DNA of 64,000 nt from Manihot esculenta (Eukaryota > Streptophyta > Magnoliopsida > Malpighiales > Euphorbiaceae). Location: positions 6,405,248 to 6,469,247 of the forward strand of contig NC_035162.2 of the NCBI RefSeq assembly GCF_001659605.2. Reading direction: 5' to 3'. Positions within the stretch are counted from its first letter, which is position 1; every line of letters starts with the position of its first letter. The notes under the pieces were generated by a model. That model saw nothing but the letters and a program-made list of their open reading frames with translations. It searched no databases and was not told the origin of the DNA. Position numbers and translations under genes: made by a program. Shown here piece by piece: positions 48,244 through 61,334 of the stretch.

Positions 48244-50814
48244 TCTTATCAGTTACTCTCACTCTCTAACTCACTAATGGGCGTTCTCTGCACTGGGAAC
48301 TGGCACCCCATATCAAGACCTAATATACTGAAAAAATAATAATAAAAAAAGGAAGACATCTGAGAAGACTGGCAGGAGAGCCCCACTAGAGGGCCATACG
48401 ATATGGAAAAATAATAAAAATAATAACAAAAAAATTAAAATTGCAATAAATAATAGCTACGTAATGCCAAGAGAAGACTCAACCGCCTTGTTGTATGCAT
48501 TATAGAATGGAAGGAAGATTCGTGCATTGAGATTAAAGAGATGAGAACGAGCGAGGACGTAAATGGAAGAACAGATAGAAAAACAAGAGAGGGGGATGTG
48601 GCGTGGAAGGTGTGATTCAGCATTGGGAGGTGACTGAGAGTCTCAATTCCTCTGATCTGTTATGGCTAATGGCTTGTTCTGCTGCATGTAGGGAAACGTG
48701 GAAGCCTCTTTTCTTAGTCTGTTGCATGTATTGCTGAGCTGGGTTTTGGATTTCGAGGTGGATGTATTCAAGTGCGCATTGCCAGTATTTGTATTAATCA
48801 AAATCTCTTCTTTTTATTTTTTTAAATAATGGATTTAAAATTTAATCAGGCACGAGCGTTTTCCATTTTGATGTTTTCGGACCACCTTTTCCAAAAATAA
48901 ACCAAACTCTTCACTCCTTCTACCTAATTACATTCTACCCTGTAAGCAACGGGCGCGTGGATTTTCCACCTTTTTTAAGTTTAGGGTACATGCATGTAAT
49001 AAAACTTAATTATATGAATAACATAATTAATAATTTTTAGACCCCATAATTCAAAAAGTAATAATGGATTCACAGATTTAGTGGGTAACATGTAATTTCA
49101 GATTTTATTTCTTTAATTTTTAATTTTTAATTAAAAAAATAATAGTAAAATTTATATTTTTTAAGTTTAGAGTACATGCATGTAATAAAACTTAATCATA
49201 TGAATAACATAATTAATAATTTTTAGTTTCTATAATTTTAAAAATAATAATGAATTCACAGATTTAAGTCGGGTAACAAGTAATTTCATATTTTATTTCT
49301 TTAATTTTTAATTTTTAATTTTTAATTAAAAAACAATAATAGTGAAATTTATTTATTTTTTAATATTAAATTTTTAATATTGCATTCTACCTTGTCAATG
49401 TAAGATTTCCATATGACTATTATGAACATGTTTGATATTGAGGAATAAAAAATATATAATTTTTAAATGTAGTTTGGAAAAGCAAATTAAAAAATATTTT
49501 ATTATTTTTGTATTTTCATAATTAAGTTAATAGTTTTTAATATATTTTAATTAATATATTTAATTAATTAAATGAGCACGGGTGGGTTGTGACCTCCCCC
49601 AGTCTCTCACCGAATCGGACCACAGTTAGAAGATGAGATCAGGCATTAGGAGGAGGTTTCCATGATGACGACTTCATGGTACCTGAAAAGTCCATGTAAT
49701 AATCCGAGGAGAGCTTGAATATTTTCAATTTCAATTTCAATTTTAGAGGGAAATATTAATTATAATTTGCTTATTGGATTCCTTTTATTTCATTAAAACG
49801 TAATAATTTATTTCGTTCTTATCTAAATAAAAGACAAAACATTACTGTTGGAGTCCTTCAATGCCAACGGCTTATCAGGAAAAATATAAAATACCTTTAA
49901 GTCAAAAAATTATATTATTTATTCAACATAATATTAATTAAAACTTCAACCAATGAATTATCAGAAATATGTCCCAATAAAAAACCAGAAAGAAGAAAAA
50001 ATCATGGGAATGTGATTAAATTTCACTTAGACTGTGGATTATATTATTATTTTAATTAAAATTCAGGATAACATAAAGTTCATAAGATGTGGCTGGCACA
50101 TGAGGTCATGATATATATTTAATAGAATTTTAATAATTTAAATTTAAATATAGTATCTATCATTATTTTAATTAATAAATAAATGGTTCATTAATTTATA
50201 GATTATATACACTTGACTCAAGTATCTATATATATTTGAGTCTTTTATATGTCTAACGCTATCAATAAAAAGTTTAATTTATAGTATATTTAATCTATAT
50301 AATAATCTATTTATATATAAAAACAAAAATATGGTCAGCAAGCAGCAACCCATTGCCTAATATGAACTTTTTTTAATCATATTATATTAAAATCTCTAAA
50401 GTCAATTATAAAACTCATTTGTATTTTCTGAAATCGATATTAATGATATTGAAATGATAAAATTGTGATACTTGATTTGGGTAATAAAATTTTTAAGAAA
50501 TAAATGAATCAAGTTTATATATAAATAAACGGATAACTTTTTTAAAATATAAAAGATAATTTCCTTTTTGAGAGTTGATGGAATATTGCATTGCAGAATA
50601 GCAGAATATCTTTTAAAAAAAAAATAATTGCACTTTCAGTATATTTTTCAGATGGCTTATTTTTATTAAATAATTAACATATTTATTATTTAGTCTATTA
50701 ATACCATACTTGTTAAAGTCATCATAATACACACAATCAAAGTTAGGTATGGTGAGTGAAATTGAAATTATACTTAATGAATTATGATTTAAAAAGAATT
50801 CATCGATCAAATTA
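48244..50814. other. Upstream region of the GARP gene, AT-rich intergenic DNA
   Basis: The first 450 bases are likely leader and promoter of the minus-strand GARP gene. From 48830 the DNA is AT-rich, with a 186-bp direct repeat and a short GC-richer patch at about 49570-49690. No gene seen. Confidence 0.55.
48976..49360. repeat. 186-bp direct tandem duplication
   Basis: The segment starting TAAGTTTAGGGTACATGCATG at 48976 recurs at 49162 as TAAGTTTAGAGTACATGCATG, and the following landmarks (AACATAATTAATAATTTTTAG, ATTCACAGATTTA, GGGTAACA) repeat in the same order. The copies differ by scattered substitutions and small indels. Confidence 0.88.
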
Positions 50815-51666
50815 TTTTTTTTTTGAAAATAAAGTTACTGATTGTATTAATAAAATTTTATCAAACAAAAAGAGATATCATCCAAAACAGAGAGACGATT
50901 ATGCCTGATAGATCTCTAGCCAAAATATGAGCAGTTAGAGTAGTATTACGACGAACCTATCTAATAGAAATATTAGTTATAGAGTCTAATAAATATTTAC
51001 AATCATTCAAAATCAAAATCCCTGCATAAGATAATTCAACAGAAATACTGCTCAAGTAACTGTCTAAATCCCTATATGAGATAATTTGGCAAAGATATTC
51101 ATAATTTTTTCTCATCTCTCGAGTATAAATCATTAAAGTCTCCCGAACAAAATCACGGAAAAGAGTTTCTACGAGATAAAACTCGAATAAGGTTTCAAGA
51201 CTAACGTCGTCCTTACGATTCCGGAAACTCATAATAACTAGTAAACCTCCATTGAATATTACCTTCCGAAACAACCAAATCAATAAAATTTAAAAAAAAT
51301 CAATCACAAAAACAGACTCATGACTTTTCCACATTAACGAAATGTCTCCTCACAATCATTGTCTATTGACTTAAAAGCAACCATCAAAATGTAAAAAATT
51401 ATGAAAAAATTTCATAAGATAGTTAATAACTTTTGTTTCCATTAAAAATAAAATGTCCGGCTTGTAATTAGGAATCAAATCATTCAATGCAATAATTGTC
51501 TGATAATTGTCACCATAAATCTGTCAAAAAGGTTTACATATTCTGAAAAATTTATTGGATTGTATGTGAAAAATATTTTCACCATACATAAATCATAAGT
51601 AACGATCGGAATATCTCTGAAACTCTTAATAGAGATAACAACATCTTTTTTTTTATTAATAGTCAA
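50815..51666 (-). mobile_element. Decayed LINE (L1-type) fragment lacking reverse transcriptase
   Basis: On the minus strand the 3' part has an RNase H-like region (ILNDCKYLLDSI, then VRRNTTLTAHILAR at about 50982-50924) followed by an A-rich tail. The 5' part reads KKDVVISIKSF and, further on, DLIPNYKPDILFLMETKV, phrases typical of the endonuclease domain of plant L1 elements. The order of those two 5' pieces is unusual and the reverse transcriptase region between them and RNase H is absent. Frameshifts and stops are throughout. Confidence 0.72.
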
Positions 51667-52702
51667 TTGACGCAGATCACTTTTTATGGGAAAGAAAAAA
51701 AAAAAGATAAGTTTAAAAATGCGAGAGCATCAAATTATTAAGAAACCATGTAGGGAAAATTGCGTTAAAAGTCAATTCCAATTAACCTCGATCAAATTAT
51801 AAACTCTTAATTTAATCTAAATCACATAATTCGAATTGAAAATTTCCACGTTTACCATCAAAGGACACCTAATATAAACTTTCTAGTTTTTACAATTATT
51901 ATAATATGGAGAAGGAATTGGGCATGTAGTAACGCTTCACGCTTGTGAGAAGCTGCTGTTTGAATTATTTCCTACAACCCCAGTTTTAACACATGCACTT
52001 CGAGTTCGAGAGAGAGGCACCACACAGATATTATATTTTATTTTTAGCCGTTGAGAAACAACCTTATCATTTAAATTTCAAAACAATGTGCCCAATTAAA
52101 TCCGTAAACGGTAATTACAAATCAGTTCATGCTTGAAAAATATAAAAAATACTTTAAAATGACGTTGAATAATATTAATTTGAAAATGTATTTTTACAAT
52201 TTTTAAATTGATGTAGTATTACATCATCAACCAAAATTTAAATTATAGTAAAATTTATGTAAAAATTTTTAATTTCAAATTAAAATTTTAAAATTGAAAT
52301 ATTTAAATAAAATTATTAAAATGTATAAATATTTATTTTTTAAAATAAATTACTGATATAATTGGAAATCTAAAATTTATATTCAGTAATGAAGAAACTT
52401 ATTTTTAGTTTTTATTTTAAAATTTAATCAAAATTATAATAAATATAAATATTAAATTAATTTATTTAAAATTTAAACGTTTTAAAAAATAAGATAAGCA
52501 TAATTTTTTTTTCAGCCCATTGGCCCACTGAATTATTGCTCAATGGGCCGGCCTTACAAGCTGAATTACTTTAACTTATCACACGGGCTGCAGCAATGCA
52601 TGCGTTGTGGAAACAGCTAGATTATTGAATTTTAAAAGATCGTTCTAGTTATGAGCTGGTCAATAGTCATCGCCGGCTCATCGTCCTCAACCCTTTCCTG
52701 AA
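51667..52702. other. AT-rich intergenic region upstream of MGST3
   Basis: No gene seen. The final 200 bases (GC-richer, including CAATGGGCCGGCC at about 52540) are the likely MGST3 promoter. Confidence 0.55.
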
Positions 52703-52708
52703 TATAAA
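52703..52708 (+). promoter_or_regulatory. TATA box of the MGST3 gene
   Basis: TATAAA in CTGAATATAAAGACAG, 47 bases before the ATG at 52750, implying a short leader. Confidence 0.6.
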
Positions 52709-52749
52709 GACAGAAGGATTGGATTCTTGTGCAAGTTTACGAAGAAAAC

Positions 52750-55589
52750 ATGGCCGCAGCGGAAATGGGTTTCCTAAAAGAGTATGGATACGTTGCTCTG
52801 GTTCTTGTAGCCTATTGTTTCCTCAATTTTTGGATGGGTGCGCAGGTGGGCAAGGCCCGCAAGAAGTACAAGGTTCCGTATCCTACTCTTTATGCTATAG
52901 AATCTGAAAACAAAGATGCCAAGCTCTTCAACTGTGTCCAGGTCTGCATTTTCCTTCCTTTCCTTTTGCATTTACATGGAAATTTTTTATGGGTTTTGGG
53001 TTTTACAGTTTTGACAGTTTTGGAATATGAAATTATGCGCAGAGAGGGCACCAGAACTCGCTAGAGATGATGCCGATGTTCTTTGTGTTGATGGTATTAG
53101 GAGGATTTAGGCATCCCTGTCTCTGTGCTTCTCTTGGAGGCCTCTACATCATCACTCGTTACTTCTATTTCACTGGCTATGCCACTGGAGATCCTCAGAA
53201 ACGTCTCAGCATTGGGTTAGTTAATAAGTTTCTCTATAATTCTATTTACCAATTAATTACTTTGCCTCAGTTGTTTCACAGTTAAGAATTGAAACTTGTG
53301 AGTAAATTATAGAAATTGCATATGCTGAAACAGGTTTTTCTGGGTTTCGTTCTGAAAATTTGATATGAGGTTTTGTTGGCTGTTAAAAGAAAATTATTCA
53401 AGAAAATTTAAGGTCTCCTTGAATTATTATTATTATTGTTATCATATCAAAATAAAATCTGTGAAGCTTGCCAGTTATTGGAAGTAGTCAAACCGCCTAG
53501 AGCTTAACATTCAAATCAAAACTGAGAAGCTCATAGAAAAATAGCTTAAGAATTTCCTAAGCTGTAGCCATTAGCCAATAAGCAATTTCCCTACTGAACC
53601 GGTGGGTTGTTCACTGTATGATCTTCAGTCCACAGTTTGGTTTAGCATGTTCCCTTCCCCCACCCCACTTACTTGTTATTGTGTTCAGGAAAAACTAGAC
53701 CGTTGGTCAAACTGAACTGACCAAACTGTATTTTGAACTTCTGTACTTCTGTAATAGGGTAACTTACATTTCAGTCTTTGAGGTCAGTCTTTGAGGTGTA
53801 CCGTCCATAATTATAAACACGGATCTTAGTTAAGGCTGCAGCAAACCAAGCTGTGATTGAATGGCTTAAGCTTAGCTTCTAGAGCTTGTTCAAGCCATTA
53901 GCAAGCAATTCAAGTGGAGCTTCAATTTCTTGCCTCATTTAGGTCTTAAGCAACTTTTTTCAAGCTTTTCTATAATTATTTAATTTGTTAGTAGCCATTG
54001 CGTGCTAGCGTTTTCCCTTACTAGTAAATGGGCTGCCAGTTGTAGCACACAGTGTAGTTGTTAATAGGAACAGCGGATTGAGATTACTAATGACAGATGG
54101 CGCACTTTGGAGTCCCAGGAGCTTCAATTTCTTGCCTCATTTAGGTCTTTAGCAGCTTTTTTTGAGCTTTTCTGTAATTATTTAATTTGTTAGTAGGCTC
54201 ACTTCTAGACTTGAATCAGGATTATTAAAGGGAAATTTACTATTAGTTGGTCCTTCAGTTTTTTAAATCTAATTAGTACACGTTAGGCACTTAAGAGCAG
54301 CCAATTGAATAATTTTAGTGATATTATTGTTATATTATATAATTTCAGTAATATATTTTATATCTTATATATTTTCAATATGATCTTATAATTTATATTA
54401 TTAAAATTATAGGATTCTATTTAATGAATTCAAATCTTAATTTTATAAATTGTTAAATAGTATATAATAGAAAATTGTAAATAAGTAAAGGTATAAACAA
54501 AATAATTATTTGAGAGTTATTTAAAACTTAATAAAAGTTTAGTTCCTATGTGTATATACACTCTCTTTAATTATTTTTATATTTAATATCACCTAACTAC
54601 TTTTATAAATTAAATTATTCATATAATTTAAATATGACTCTCTCTATTAACTATTGAATAGTTACTAAAAATATTATCAAATAATCATATAATCTAATTA
54701 ATTATTAAAAATTTCTAACAATATGATTTAAATGATTTAATTTGTTAATCATAGTTTATTATATATATATTTGTTATTTCAACTATAAATATATTAATCA
54801 CTTTATAGTTTTAATTATATTATATGAGTGAATCACATATTAGTAATATTATCTTTATATATTAATTACACATGTATTTTTGCATTAAAAATATATAATT
54901 AATAATTATATATAAAATAATATAATATTTTTATTGAAAATTATATAGAATATAGATTAATATTGATATTATTATTGTTTAAATATTAGTATTATTATTT
55001 TTATTATTATTTTGATATTAGTTATTTACTATTTTAAAATAAATGTAATAATATCATAATTTTATTTGAAAAATCAAGATTTGAATTGAAATTAAAATTA
55101 AAATTAAATAAGAACCAAAATAAGTGTCGGAACCGAACCTAAACCGTAATGAAATTGCTTAGAACCGTATCGGAACTGTACCGAAATTTAGTTCCAAGTA
55201 TGGTTTCTAAAAATGAAAAAATTGGAAGTTTGGTTCCGTTCTGGTTCTTAGCAAGAATCGCACCATAACCGGAACCGAACAGCCCTGGTCTCAAATCAAG
55301 ATATTGATAATGGAAGAACAATTGCATCTTTATACAATAGTTCCTGATGGTTATTTCTTGCTGATGACTTGATGCAAACTATAAGAGTAAGGCTGGTAGA
55401 ATCTTGAAAACAAAACTAAATATTTTGATTTTTTTTTTAATAATATTTTTTACCACTAATAGGGACTTTCTTCCATTTATGCTATTTTGTGATTGCATAT
55501 TCTTCATATACAGGAAATATGGATTCTTGGCTTTGTTAGGACTTATGGGGTGCACTATCTCATTTGGCGTTGGTCTTCTTCGAGGATAA
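52750..55589 (+). CDS. MGST3: Microsomal glutathione S-transferase 3 (MAPEG family)
   Basis: Three exons, 52750-52941, 53043-53215 and 55514-55589, give 146 residues, the usual plant MGST3 length. MAPEG proteins are four-helix membrane enzymes of the ER/microsomes with glutathione transferase/peroxidase activity. Hydrophobic spans lie at about residues 15-33, 74-92, 95-112 and 125-143. Family motifs visible: KARKKYKVPYPTLYA, then FNCVQRGHQNSLE at the exon 1/2 junction (the conserved N-x-x-E region), and SLGGLYIITRYFYFTGYATGDP. The start codon sits in AAACATGGCC, a good plant context. Intron 2 is 2.3 kb with an internal 79-bp duplication and a long A/T-rich tract. Confidence 0.95.
53916..54196. 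repeat. 79-bp dispersed direct repeat in MGST3 intron 2
   Basis: Segments 53916-53994 and 54118-54196 both run from GGAGCTTCAATTTCTTGCC to AATTTGTTAGTAG, equal in length with a few substitutions, 202 bases apart. Confidence 0.9.
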
Positions 55590-58512
55590 TTTCTTGTTTC
55601 TGACATGACTATGGGTTGTTTCCTGTAATCTCTCATACCTATCCTTCTTAAAACTGTTTGGCTGCCTGTTGAATAAGTGCAAAGCCTTTGTTAAAGACAG
55701 ATATTCTCAATGTAAAATGTTTTCTTGAGACGCACTTTTGGACATCGATAAAAGTATTAACCTTAGATGGTTTCTCAATTTAGTTTCTGTACCTGTGCTA
55801 TTTGGAAGCGTGATGGTTTATTAACTTCTCAGCACCTTACTGTACCTGTGCAGATGCTGCAGTTAGTAGTTAGTACTTGATTTTTGTTTTGGTACAATTC
55901 TAAAAGTGGAATTATTGAATGGTTTGATGCTTTGGAGGACTTGGATTGTGGGTATTCTTAGGTTCATGCATACTGTTCTGCTCTTGCATTTGGGGGGGAA
56001 AAAAAATAAAGAAAGAAAGAAAGGGAGGGCCTTGGATATTGCATGTGCAATTTTCAGTTTAAACCGAAAGCCATACCCAACCATACTGATTTGGTTCAAT
56101 TTTCAATATTAAATAACTTCGCTTTTTTATTCTTTTTTTTTAATAAAAACCAAAAAAAAAAAAAAAAGAGAGAGAGAGAGAGAACCGACTGATTTGTAAA
56201 ATTGTGCATTTCCCTACCTATGCACATGTTCAGCCCTACCTTGTAATAGAAGCCAAAATGACGCTCCCTCTTCTATGCCTGTCTAGAAAAAAATGCCCCT
56301 TTTATTGTTCTTCTTCTCTATAACTCTCACTCTTAAACCCAACAATTCATTTTCAGTATCTCACTCTTGCTAGTTGCTGTCACCATGTCTTCTCCTTCTT
56401 CCCTTTGTTTTACATATTAATTATCTAGGATTCAAGGATCTGAGGAAGGCAATACCTCCGAGTCCCACTTCTTCCCTTAAACTGCTGACGCTTCTTCTCC
56501 TTGCAAGAGCAAGTGATGGTTGTTTGACTGGATTTGTGGATGGTCCTTATGGTTGTTTGACTGTAGCTTATGGGTGTAGATTTGTTGTATGTTTTCATTC
56601 TATGTTGGGTTTGGATTTGTTGTATTTGTAAAATGATAGCTTCCTCGATGCTACTAGGAAGAGTTGGCGAGTATTGTCGTTGTGTTGTTCATTAGGTAAT
56701 ATCAACAGAACCTATTCTAATCATCGAGAAGATGATGCCTTATCATTTTGTGGATTTAGATTTGTTATATTTTGCAAATAATGCTTCTGAATGCATCTAG
56801 GTATTTGGAACCAAACTTCACCATTTTGATTCAGTTTAATTTTATTATTTTCACAATTTGATTTGGTTCCGATTGGTATAGGTTCTTCAATCTTAAATAA
56901 ATATAAATTATTTTTCACATCAAACAGAGCATACTTAATCTGTGGAAAGCTCAAGTTTTTGAACTCAAAGGTATGCACTATCACTGTGAGTCGAAAACAG
57001 ATGATTCCTATTCCCACGTACAAAAGGAGCCTTACAATTATGCCACCATGGTTCTGTGCTTCTTTTTTTTTTCTCTTAAAATTCTTATATGTATATTCTC
57101 CATGCCTCTCTCTCCAATCGATGCTTTTTTCTCTTTTTATTTTTTCTTCTTCTTCTGATTGTCTCTCTTCCTCCTTGGTCTTCCCCTTTCTTCCGCTTTC
57201 TCTTTGCTATCATTATGTCCTCCCACTCCCTTTTCTCAATTTTTGTTATCAAATTTAGAAACTTACAGCAATTCCAACATCTCTAACTAAAATATTATAT
57301 CTGAACTAATTAATTTATTATAAATTAGGTAAACTACAAATACTCTAATGCATATTTATAAACATTAAATTATTGTTCAAATTTACTATTAATAATTAAT
57401 AATTTAATAATTATTATTATTATATATAAAACTCATTTTATATGTAATGCACTTATAATTCATTTGACATTAATATTTATAAAAAAAATTAAATTGATGA
57501 TTAAAAAAATCTTTCGTAGATTCAAATTTATTAAAAATATTCAAAAAATTCACATTATTTACTATATTACGTTGTCACCACAATTCTATAAATTTTGTTT
57601 AGAAATGAATTTTAATAAATGGTGAATTAAGATAAAATACGTAAAATAAAACATATAAAATAAATAAATATTTAAAAATTCATAAAAAATTAATAAAATA
57701 TTATAATTAAATTATAATTTATCTATTTTTATTAATTAAAATATATTAATAATAACTCTATTTTTAATATTTATAAATATATCTTTCATTATAAATTAAT
57801 AATCACTTAATATCCAATCGATTAATAATTTATCTCTCATTTTATTATGAAAATAATTTTTAATAATATTTATTATAAAAAAAGTTTTTTACTATGACGG
57901 TAACATACAAATTTATATATAAAAAAATATTATTAAAACAATATACTAATTTAATATAATATTTACTATAAAGTTTATTTTTTTAAATTAAATTACCATT
58001 AAGTATAGAAGCAATATTTTCATTTTATTTTTTTATTTTAAATAATAACCTATTATCAATAAAAGTAACACTTGATTTATGTTTAAGTATTTTTAAATTT
58101 AAATCATCTGACGTATTATTCATTAAATTTATATTTTTAAAATTAAATTAATTTTGAAATTTAAATAATCCATAAAATTCATTACTTAATAAAATATTAT
58201 TCATAAAACACTTTTATTTATAAAAATTTAAAATTTATTTATCTGAATTTAGATAATTTAACAAATAATTTTAATTATATAAATAGATTAGAAACTAATT
58301 AAGTGAAATAATTACTTTTTAATAATAAAAGTAGCGTATAAAATTAAATTACATAATAAATGAATAATTTTAGAAAAAAATTTACGTATTAAAGTTGAAA
58401 TTTTAAAGATAAAAAATAAATTTTTTAAATTGAAAAAAATAGAGAATAAGAGGGAGAAAATAAAATCAACAACTAAAATTAAATGAACTAAATAGTATTG
58501 AACGGAGATAAG
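55590..58512. other. Intergenic region downstream of MGST3
   Basis: It holds the MGST3 3' UTR, an A-run joined to (GA)n at about 56149-56184, and short open frames at 56374-56631 and 56863-57258 without recognisable motifs. From 57280 to 58500 it is nearly pure A/T. No gene supported. Confidence 0.55.
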
Positions 58513-60637
58513 TGTAACGACCCGGAAATCGAACTGCTACCGGCGCTATGATTCAGATCGACTTAAGGTCGCCGGAACCCGTAGCAAGCCTACTATACTT
58601 TCTGTGTACCTAATAAAATCTCATACATGATCATGCATTTTCATAAAAATTTAAACTTTCCATATTCCAAGCTCGACATGTGCATTCAACATAAAATGTA
58701 TACATAAAACTCACACTAAAGCTATCATCAAATGCTCTAGTATGGTAAACATCACATGTCTTAAACTTGGTTCAACATAACTTATCATAAAAACTTTTAC
58801 ATAAATAATCATATTCACAGGGATTTACACAAACATAACTAGGGCAAAGCACAAAATTAAACCATTACATGGTACATGTCCACTACTATTCTATTACATA
58901 AGCTATATCAGCTACTATGCCGACTTCCCGCTCTATCTCTGATCCTACAAACCTAGGGTTAGGGGAAAGGGATAAGCTACAAGAGCCTAGTGAGCAGAAC
59001 ATAAAAACAGTTTAATAAACATATGCTTTCATGAAATACATCACAACACAAACAATACACATCAAGGATGAACTTGTCACCAGTAACCCTCTACATATCC
59101 AAATAATGCACGGCCCTCGACGAAACTCCTCAGGACTTCCTCTTAAACATAACATAACATATCCAACTATGCCAGGGGCGTAAAATGGACCTCGACCTGA
59201 CTTCCGTATCATATCATATCATATCATATCGAGGGCTAGTGGTTCATCCAATATCCATCCACATCAACAGTAAATTATGCAATGCATTATATTCGTGAAT
59301 TCTAATGCAACAACCTATTACATAACATGGCATTCATGATGCATGAACATGCTTAAAAGTTTGATTACTTTAAAAATAATATATTAGTTTAGTTCTACTC
59401 ACCTCTGGCTGACGCTCGACTGACAAAGACGCAGCTGGCTCACTGAAGGCCTCTACGGTCTCCCTGGTCCGATCCTACACAGGTGGACTCAAATGAGGGA
59501 CCAAACACATCTCTAACAAGACTCTAAACATCTCCCCAAAAACCCCCTAAAACATCATAAAACATGCATTCAAAACAGGCAAAGGAAGGCTGGGTAGAGG
59601 ACTTTCGGCAGCAGGTTCGGCGGCCGAAGGTCTCTATAGATCCTAAAGTCAGACACTTTCGGGGGCAGGTTTAGCGGCCGAAGGTCTCCACAGATCCGAA
59701 AGTCACCAACCTTCGGGGGCAAGTTCGGCGGCCTAACCCCTTCACAGATCCGAAAGTCCTCCCTTTTAGGGGCAGGTTAGGCGGCCAAAGGCTGCCTCCA
59801 CAGGCAGGTTCGGCGGTCGAACCTTGCTTCGGCGGCCGAACCTGGGTTCTCTAGAATGGCAGAACCCGATTCTGCCTTAACACTCAGCCACCAAAACTCT
59901 CCAAACTCATACCCAACTTCTCAAAACATGCAAAAACTCACTCCATCAAGCATAGGGGGCATAAAACTAATCTAAGCCCCAACAACAACAAGAAGAACAT
60001 CACATAAGCATACATTCATCAAAAACCCAACTAAAAACCTATAACATTAGATCTAGCTATATCATGCAATTTTAACCCTTAACCCTTTTTAAAACTTGCT
60101 TAAAATATATAAAAAGGCAAGGATCTACACTTACCTTTTGAAGATCGAAGGTAGATGTGACCCAAACTTAGAGATGAGGAGGAAAACGGTCTCCGGAGGC
60201 CTCCAAGCTTTAAAACTTTGGATTCAAGCTTAAAACTTCAAAAATAAACGAAAACTCATGAAAATTTGAAGGAAAAACATAAAATCATCAAAGGAAGGGC
60301 AAGAACTCACCTTTGCCCAAAAATAGAGAGAGAAACTCTCCCATATTCGGATTGGAGGCCTCTTATAGGTGGCTGGCCAGACCACCTTCATAGGCCGAAA
60401 GAGAGCTCCCGCAGCAGCACCATGTTCGGCGGCCGAACCTGGGCTTGTCCCTCAAAACATTTTTTTTTCTTTTATTTTAAAACTTTAACTCAAAACCAAT
60501 CAATAAAATCATGAAAAACATTTTGTAAAAACATATTTTACCCTTCTAAGAGGTTTCGGTATCCGAGATTCCGAATTCCAATGGGGATTTCATCGGAAAG
60601 TTGGAATTCTGACACCGGAGTCTAGCCGGGTATTACA
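58513..60637 (-). mobile_element. 3' LTR of a Ty3/gypsy retrotransposon
   Basis: In plus orientation it begins TGTAACGACCCGG and ends CCGGGTATTACA; in element sense it starts TGTAATACCCGG. Length 2125 bp. The flank ATAAG (58508-58512) is the candidate target-duplication half, whose partner is outside the window. It shares termini, promoter context and TTCGGCGGCCGAA motifs with the solo LTRs at 19-23.6 kb. An (ATATC)n patch is at about 59210-59230. Confidence 0.93.
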
Positions 60638-60651
60638 TTCTTCCCCCCTTA
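60638..60651 (-). other. Polypurine tract of the Ty3/gypsy element
   Basis: The complement reads AAGGGGGGAAGAA immediately before the LTR start, the plus-strand primer site used in LTR-retrotransposon replication. Confidence 0.85.
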
Positions 60652-60732
60652 AGAACATTCGTCTCCGAATGTTCAAACAACACATAAGCAAACATAACAT
60701 CAAAAAAGCACATAAAACTTAAAACACTAACC

Positions 60733-61298
60733 TTAAAAGAGATAGGGGTATTGCTGGAGCATGGACTCTCGGGTCTCCCAGGTGCATTCTTCCATATTGT
60801 GGTGATTCCAAAGGACTTTCACCATCGCGATTTCCTTGTTCCTCAACTTTCTGATTTGAGTGTCTACGATCCGCACTGGCTGCTCAACATAGGTGAGATC
60901 CCCTAGGATCTCCACATCAGGTTTGTTAAGAACCTTGCTTGGATCCGACACGAACTTTCGTAACATGGAAACATGGAAACATGGAAAACTGGATGGATTC
61001 TCTCCATAGAAGCAGGCAAATCTAACTTATAAGATACATTCCCAACCTTTTGCAAGATTTCAAAGGGTCTGATTTACCTTGGAGCTAGTTTACCTTTCTT
61101 CCCAAAACGAATCACCCCTTTCATAGGAGACACCTTGAGCAATACCATATCTCCCTCCTGAAACACAACATGTTTCCTGCGGACATCTGCATAGCTCTTC
61201 TGCCGACTCACAGCAGTCCTGATTCTTTTTCTAATAATAGGCACTACCCTGCTGGTGATCTCAACTAACTCTGGCCCTGCCAAGGCCCTTTCTTCCAC
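60733..61298 (-). pseudogene. Integrase C-terminus and chromodomain of the Ty3/gypsy element
   Basis: The segment reads GDMVLLKVSPMKGVIRFGKKGKL (GPY/F-type integrase tail), then a stop at 61076-61074. A three-fold CATGGAAA tandem (60965-60988) shifts the frame, followed by a chromodomain-like end with VKVLWNHHNMEECTWE and YPYLF. Chromodomains are thought to steer insertion to heterochromatin. Confidence 0.88.
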
Positions 61299-61334
61299 TT
61301 CTTTCCAGCAGACAGGTGACCTGCACTTCCTCCC

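Noticed and set aside
55120..55290. Cluster of GGAACCGAAC/GTTCCG words in MGST3 intron 2, possible hAT-like end
   Set aside because: Only one candidate end (CCAGGGCTGTTCGG on the minus strand) was seen; no matching terminus or 8-bp duplication.
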